Source of the DNA: an uncultured Clostridia bacterium | Lineage (GTDB): Bacteria; Bacillota; Clostridia; Christensenellales; CAG-138 | DNA: 54,267 bases | Assembly (NCBI GenBank): GCA_944336475.1 | Contig: CALVLD010000014.1 | Span: 1 to 54,267, forward strand | Reading direction: 5' to 3' | Shown here: positions 52,683 through 54,267 of the stretch, one piece after another | Layout of the letters: every line of letters begins with the position of its first letter | Numbering within the stretch: position 1 is the stretch's first letter | The notes under the pieces: generated by a model | What the model was told of the DNA's origin: nothing | The model's database searches: none | What the model saw: only the letters and a program-made list of their open reading frames with translations | Position numbers and translations under genes: made by a program

Positions 52683-53135
52683 TCAGTCGGCCACCATAAC
52701 GTCCTGTATGAATATCTTCTCGGGCAGCGTCAGGCTCGGCCGTTTGTCGCTCTTACCGTGGGTGCCTTCAAACACGACTATGTATGTCTGCCTGGTGTTT
52801 GCGCCGATGGAGAATCGCTGCTCCTTGGTGCCGAGATTGTTTATGTCGACATCCTCCACCGTCTGTGCATCAAGAAGGTATGCGCTCATAACCGGGTTGC
52901 TGATAAGCCCGTTGTTGAAGCTCTCCTCATCCCGAACGTTTATCACAAAGGAGCAAGCTTCTTCCGTAGTATTGCGGATGGTGAGGCTGCACAGCAGATA
53001 GACGGTATCGCCCACCACATAGTAGTTCTGCAGGTAGCTTGAGTCCATAACATATATGTCGTCGGTATTGCCGCAGGAGCAGAGCATGCAGAGCGAGGAT
53101 ACCACGGCAAGCAGTATTGCGATAATGCGTTTCAT
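52683..53135 (-). CDS. Small lipoprotein of unknown function
   Basis: 150 residues: signal peptide with lipobox MLCSC, then a beta-rich domain (YYVVGDTVYLLCSLTIRN) suggesting a DUF4352-like or immunoglobulin-like fold, but I cannot assign it. ATG 53135 follows GGAGGGG. Its promoter overlaps the end of the L,D-transpeptidase gene. Confidence 0.75.
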   Translation of the reverse strand: MKRIIAILLAVVSSLCMLCSCGNTDDIYVMDSSYLQNYYVVGDTVYLLCSLTIRNTTEEACSFVINVRDEESFNNGLISNPVMSAYLLDAQTVEDVDINNLGTKEQRFSIGANTRQTYIVVFEGTHGKSDKRPSLTLPEKIFIQDVMVAD

Positions 53136-53165
53136 ACAGAAACCCCTCCATGAGTTGGTATCGTT

Positions 53166-53194
53166 AATATACCATGCAGAGGCAGACGTGTCAA
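53166..53194 (-). promoter_or_regulatory. Promoter of the small lipoprotein
   Basis: Minus-strand TTGACA (53194-53189), 17 bases, TATATT (53171-53166); the -35 covers the stop of the preceding gene. Confidence 0.65.
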
Positions 53195-54057
53195 TACAGC
53201 ACGGGAGTCGGAGCCGCCTCAATATCAGTTGGGTCGTGCAGCATGCCGTTCCTGTCCGGTACGGGCGGAGAGGTAGTCCCCAACGGCGAGCCGTTGACTA
53301 TCTTAAGCTGCGTGCCGGCAGGGCAGTTGTAATAAATGAAGCGGACAGCCTCAGTCACCATTCGGAGACATCCGCCGCTCGAAGCGGAGCCTATGGGCTT
53401 ATCCCCGTCATAGTACCTGGGATCGAGATCATTGGGATTGGGTGAAAAATACATGGGCGAATGCAGATACAGCCCCGGATAGTAGCTCGTCGCAAACTGT
53501 GTCCAGCCGCCCGCCGGAAACTGGTGCCATCGCTCCCTGCCGCTTGACCCGGGCAGCGTGAACGTGCCCGTCGGGGTCTTGTTGCCGCCGTGGGCTATCC
53601 TGTATGCCGCAACCACCACGGTGTACTCGCCGTTCTCATCCTTGCCGTAGATGGTGAGAGTGAACGAGCCTTTTTCAACATAGAGGTAGTACGGAAGATC
53701 CGGCTCCTCCGTAGGCACGGGCGTGGGCGTAGCCGGCCTGGGAGTGGGCGTAGGTCTCGGCCTGGGCGTAGGAGTGGGAGCAGGCGTTGCCACAGGAGTG
53801 GGCGAGGGCGTGGGCATCGGTGTGGGCGTCTGCGTCGGCGTAGGTGTGGACGCCGTCGTGGACGTAGTCGCCGGCGTGGGCGTAGGCGCCGGCGCGGGCG
53901 TAGACGTCGGCGTAGGCGTAGGCGTTGGGGCGGGCGAATACAGCGCTGAAAACACGGCTACATCTCCCGACCCGTACACCTGAACGGCAACCGGAACAAT
54001 GGCAAACACCGCTGCCGCAACAACAAGCACAGTGGCAAGTATTATGCGTTGTTTCAT
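53191..54057 (-). CDS. L,D-transpeptidase with Thr/Pro stalk
   Basis: 288 residues. N-terminal membrane anchor (about 5-25), a long Pro/Thr/Ala-rich stalk (about 42-120) coded by GGCGTRGGC-like repeats, then a YkuD domain with LHSPMYF and the catalytic loop SSGGCLRM (Cys230). It forms 3-3 cross-links or modifies peptidoglycan outside the cell. The active-site motif has SGGC in place of the common SHGC. ATG 54057 is preceded by GGGGGAAGG. Confidence 0.87.
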   Translation of the reverse strand: MKQRIILATVLVVAAAVFAIVPVAVQVYGSGDVAVFSALYSPAPTPTPTPTSTPAPAPTPTPATTSTTASTPTPTQTPTPMPTPSPTPVATPAPTPTPRPRPTPTPRPATPTPVPTEEPDLPYYLYVEKGSFTLTIYGKDENGEYTVVVAAYRIAHGGNKTPTGTFTLPGSSGRERWHQFPAGGWTQFATSYYPGLYLHSPMYFSPNPNDLDPRYYDGDKPIGSASSGGCLRMVTEAVRFIYYNCPAGTQLKIVNGSPLGTTSPPVPDRNGMLHDPTDIEAAPTPVLY

Positions 54058-54095
54058 ATCCTTCCCCCTCGGCAGCACACAGACTGCGGAACAGT

Positions 54096-54124
54096 ATAAT
54101 ACCATAAAAAGAGCGTACGGTCAA
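54096..54124 (-). promoter_or_regulatory. Promoter of the L,D-transpeptidase
   Basis: Minus-strand TTGACC (54124-54119), 17 bases, TATTAT (54101-54096). Confidence 0.6.
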
Positions 54125-54267
54125 GGCAAAAATTGCGGGTTTTCACTAAACTGTGTAAAAATATCGTTTTTCAGAGAACGCTGACGCATCCTTCGTTGAC
54201 ACGGCTATATCAACCGACATCATACGGATATAACAAAGCGATAATTCCCAAATCGATAAAGGGGTGT

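Overview
The window reads as a chromosomal segment of a low-to-mid-GC-ancestry, now fairly GC-rich Gram-positive anaerobe, most likely a Clostridia member. The evidence is consensus sigma-A promoters (TTGACA-17-TATAAT) before many genes, strong GGAGG ribosome binding sites, frequent ATA isoleucine codons in otherwise GC-rich genes, and the gene content: a MecA_N-type PBP, an SpoIIIE/FtsK translocase, AddA, YwlG, YedF/DUF3343, a Na+-pumping decarboxylase beta subunit and long-form HPF. I cannot fix the family or genus from the sequence alone.

Layout. 0-5.5 kb: gdhA (minus), a LysM/M14 peptidoglycan endopeptidase, a 0.75-kb repeat field, a D-2-hydroxyacid dehydrogenase and ywlG. 5.6-13.7 kb: a cell-envelope/DNA-maintenance run on the plus strand (MecA_N PBP, ftsK/spoIIIE, rimO, pgsA, cinA-C, recA), ending in a second copy of the repeat family. 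14.2-25.8 kb: a secreted membrane-anchored protein of unknown function, pepF, yedF-DUF3343, an orphan oadB-oadG pair, a DUF362 ferredoxin, a lipoprotein whose mRNA looks leaderless, and mfd.

26-33.4 kb is an accessory, AT-richer region with clear gene decay. It holds an XRE regulator whose expected start codon reads ATC, four small genes broken by in-frame stops or frameshifts, one intact 50-aa gene behind a promoter-overlapping palindrome, a tRNA-Leu(GAG), comB, the fossil of a MobA/MobL plasmid relaxase, a GH79-like glycosidase, a DUF308 protein and a broken TetR regulator. This looks like an old integrated mobile element next to a tRNA gene.

33.6-54 kb returns to core-type genes: orphan blaI, an operon of a heterodimeric ABC exporter plus a lipase-like hydrolase, four perfect DnaA boxes between the exporter and rluD-lspA, addA, a cytidylate-kinase-like gene, hpf, a PrcB-like lipoprotein, ansA-mazG, hup, a seven-gene tRNA operon, an NDT-like gene overlapping tdk, arcC, a lipoprotein and an L,D-transpeptidase.

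The most unusual structures are (i) a 13-copy array of ~42-bp palindromic monomers organised in a 210-bp higher-order repeat, related to a MITE-like element present twice; (ii) the DnaA-box cluster away from dnaA; and (iii) the decayed island. I found no CRISPR array, intact prophage, insertion sequence with transposase, or rRNA. No wholly new multi-gene system could be demonstrated from sequence alone.
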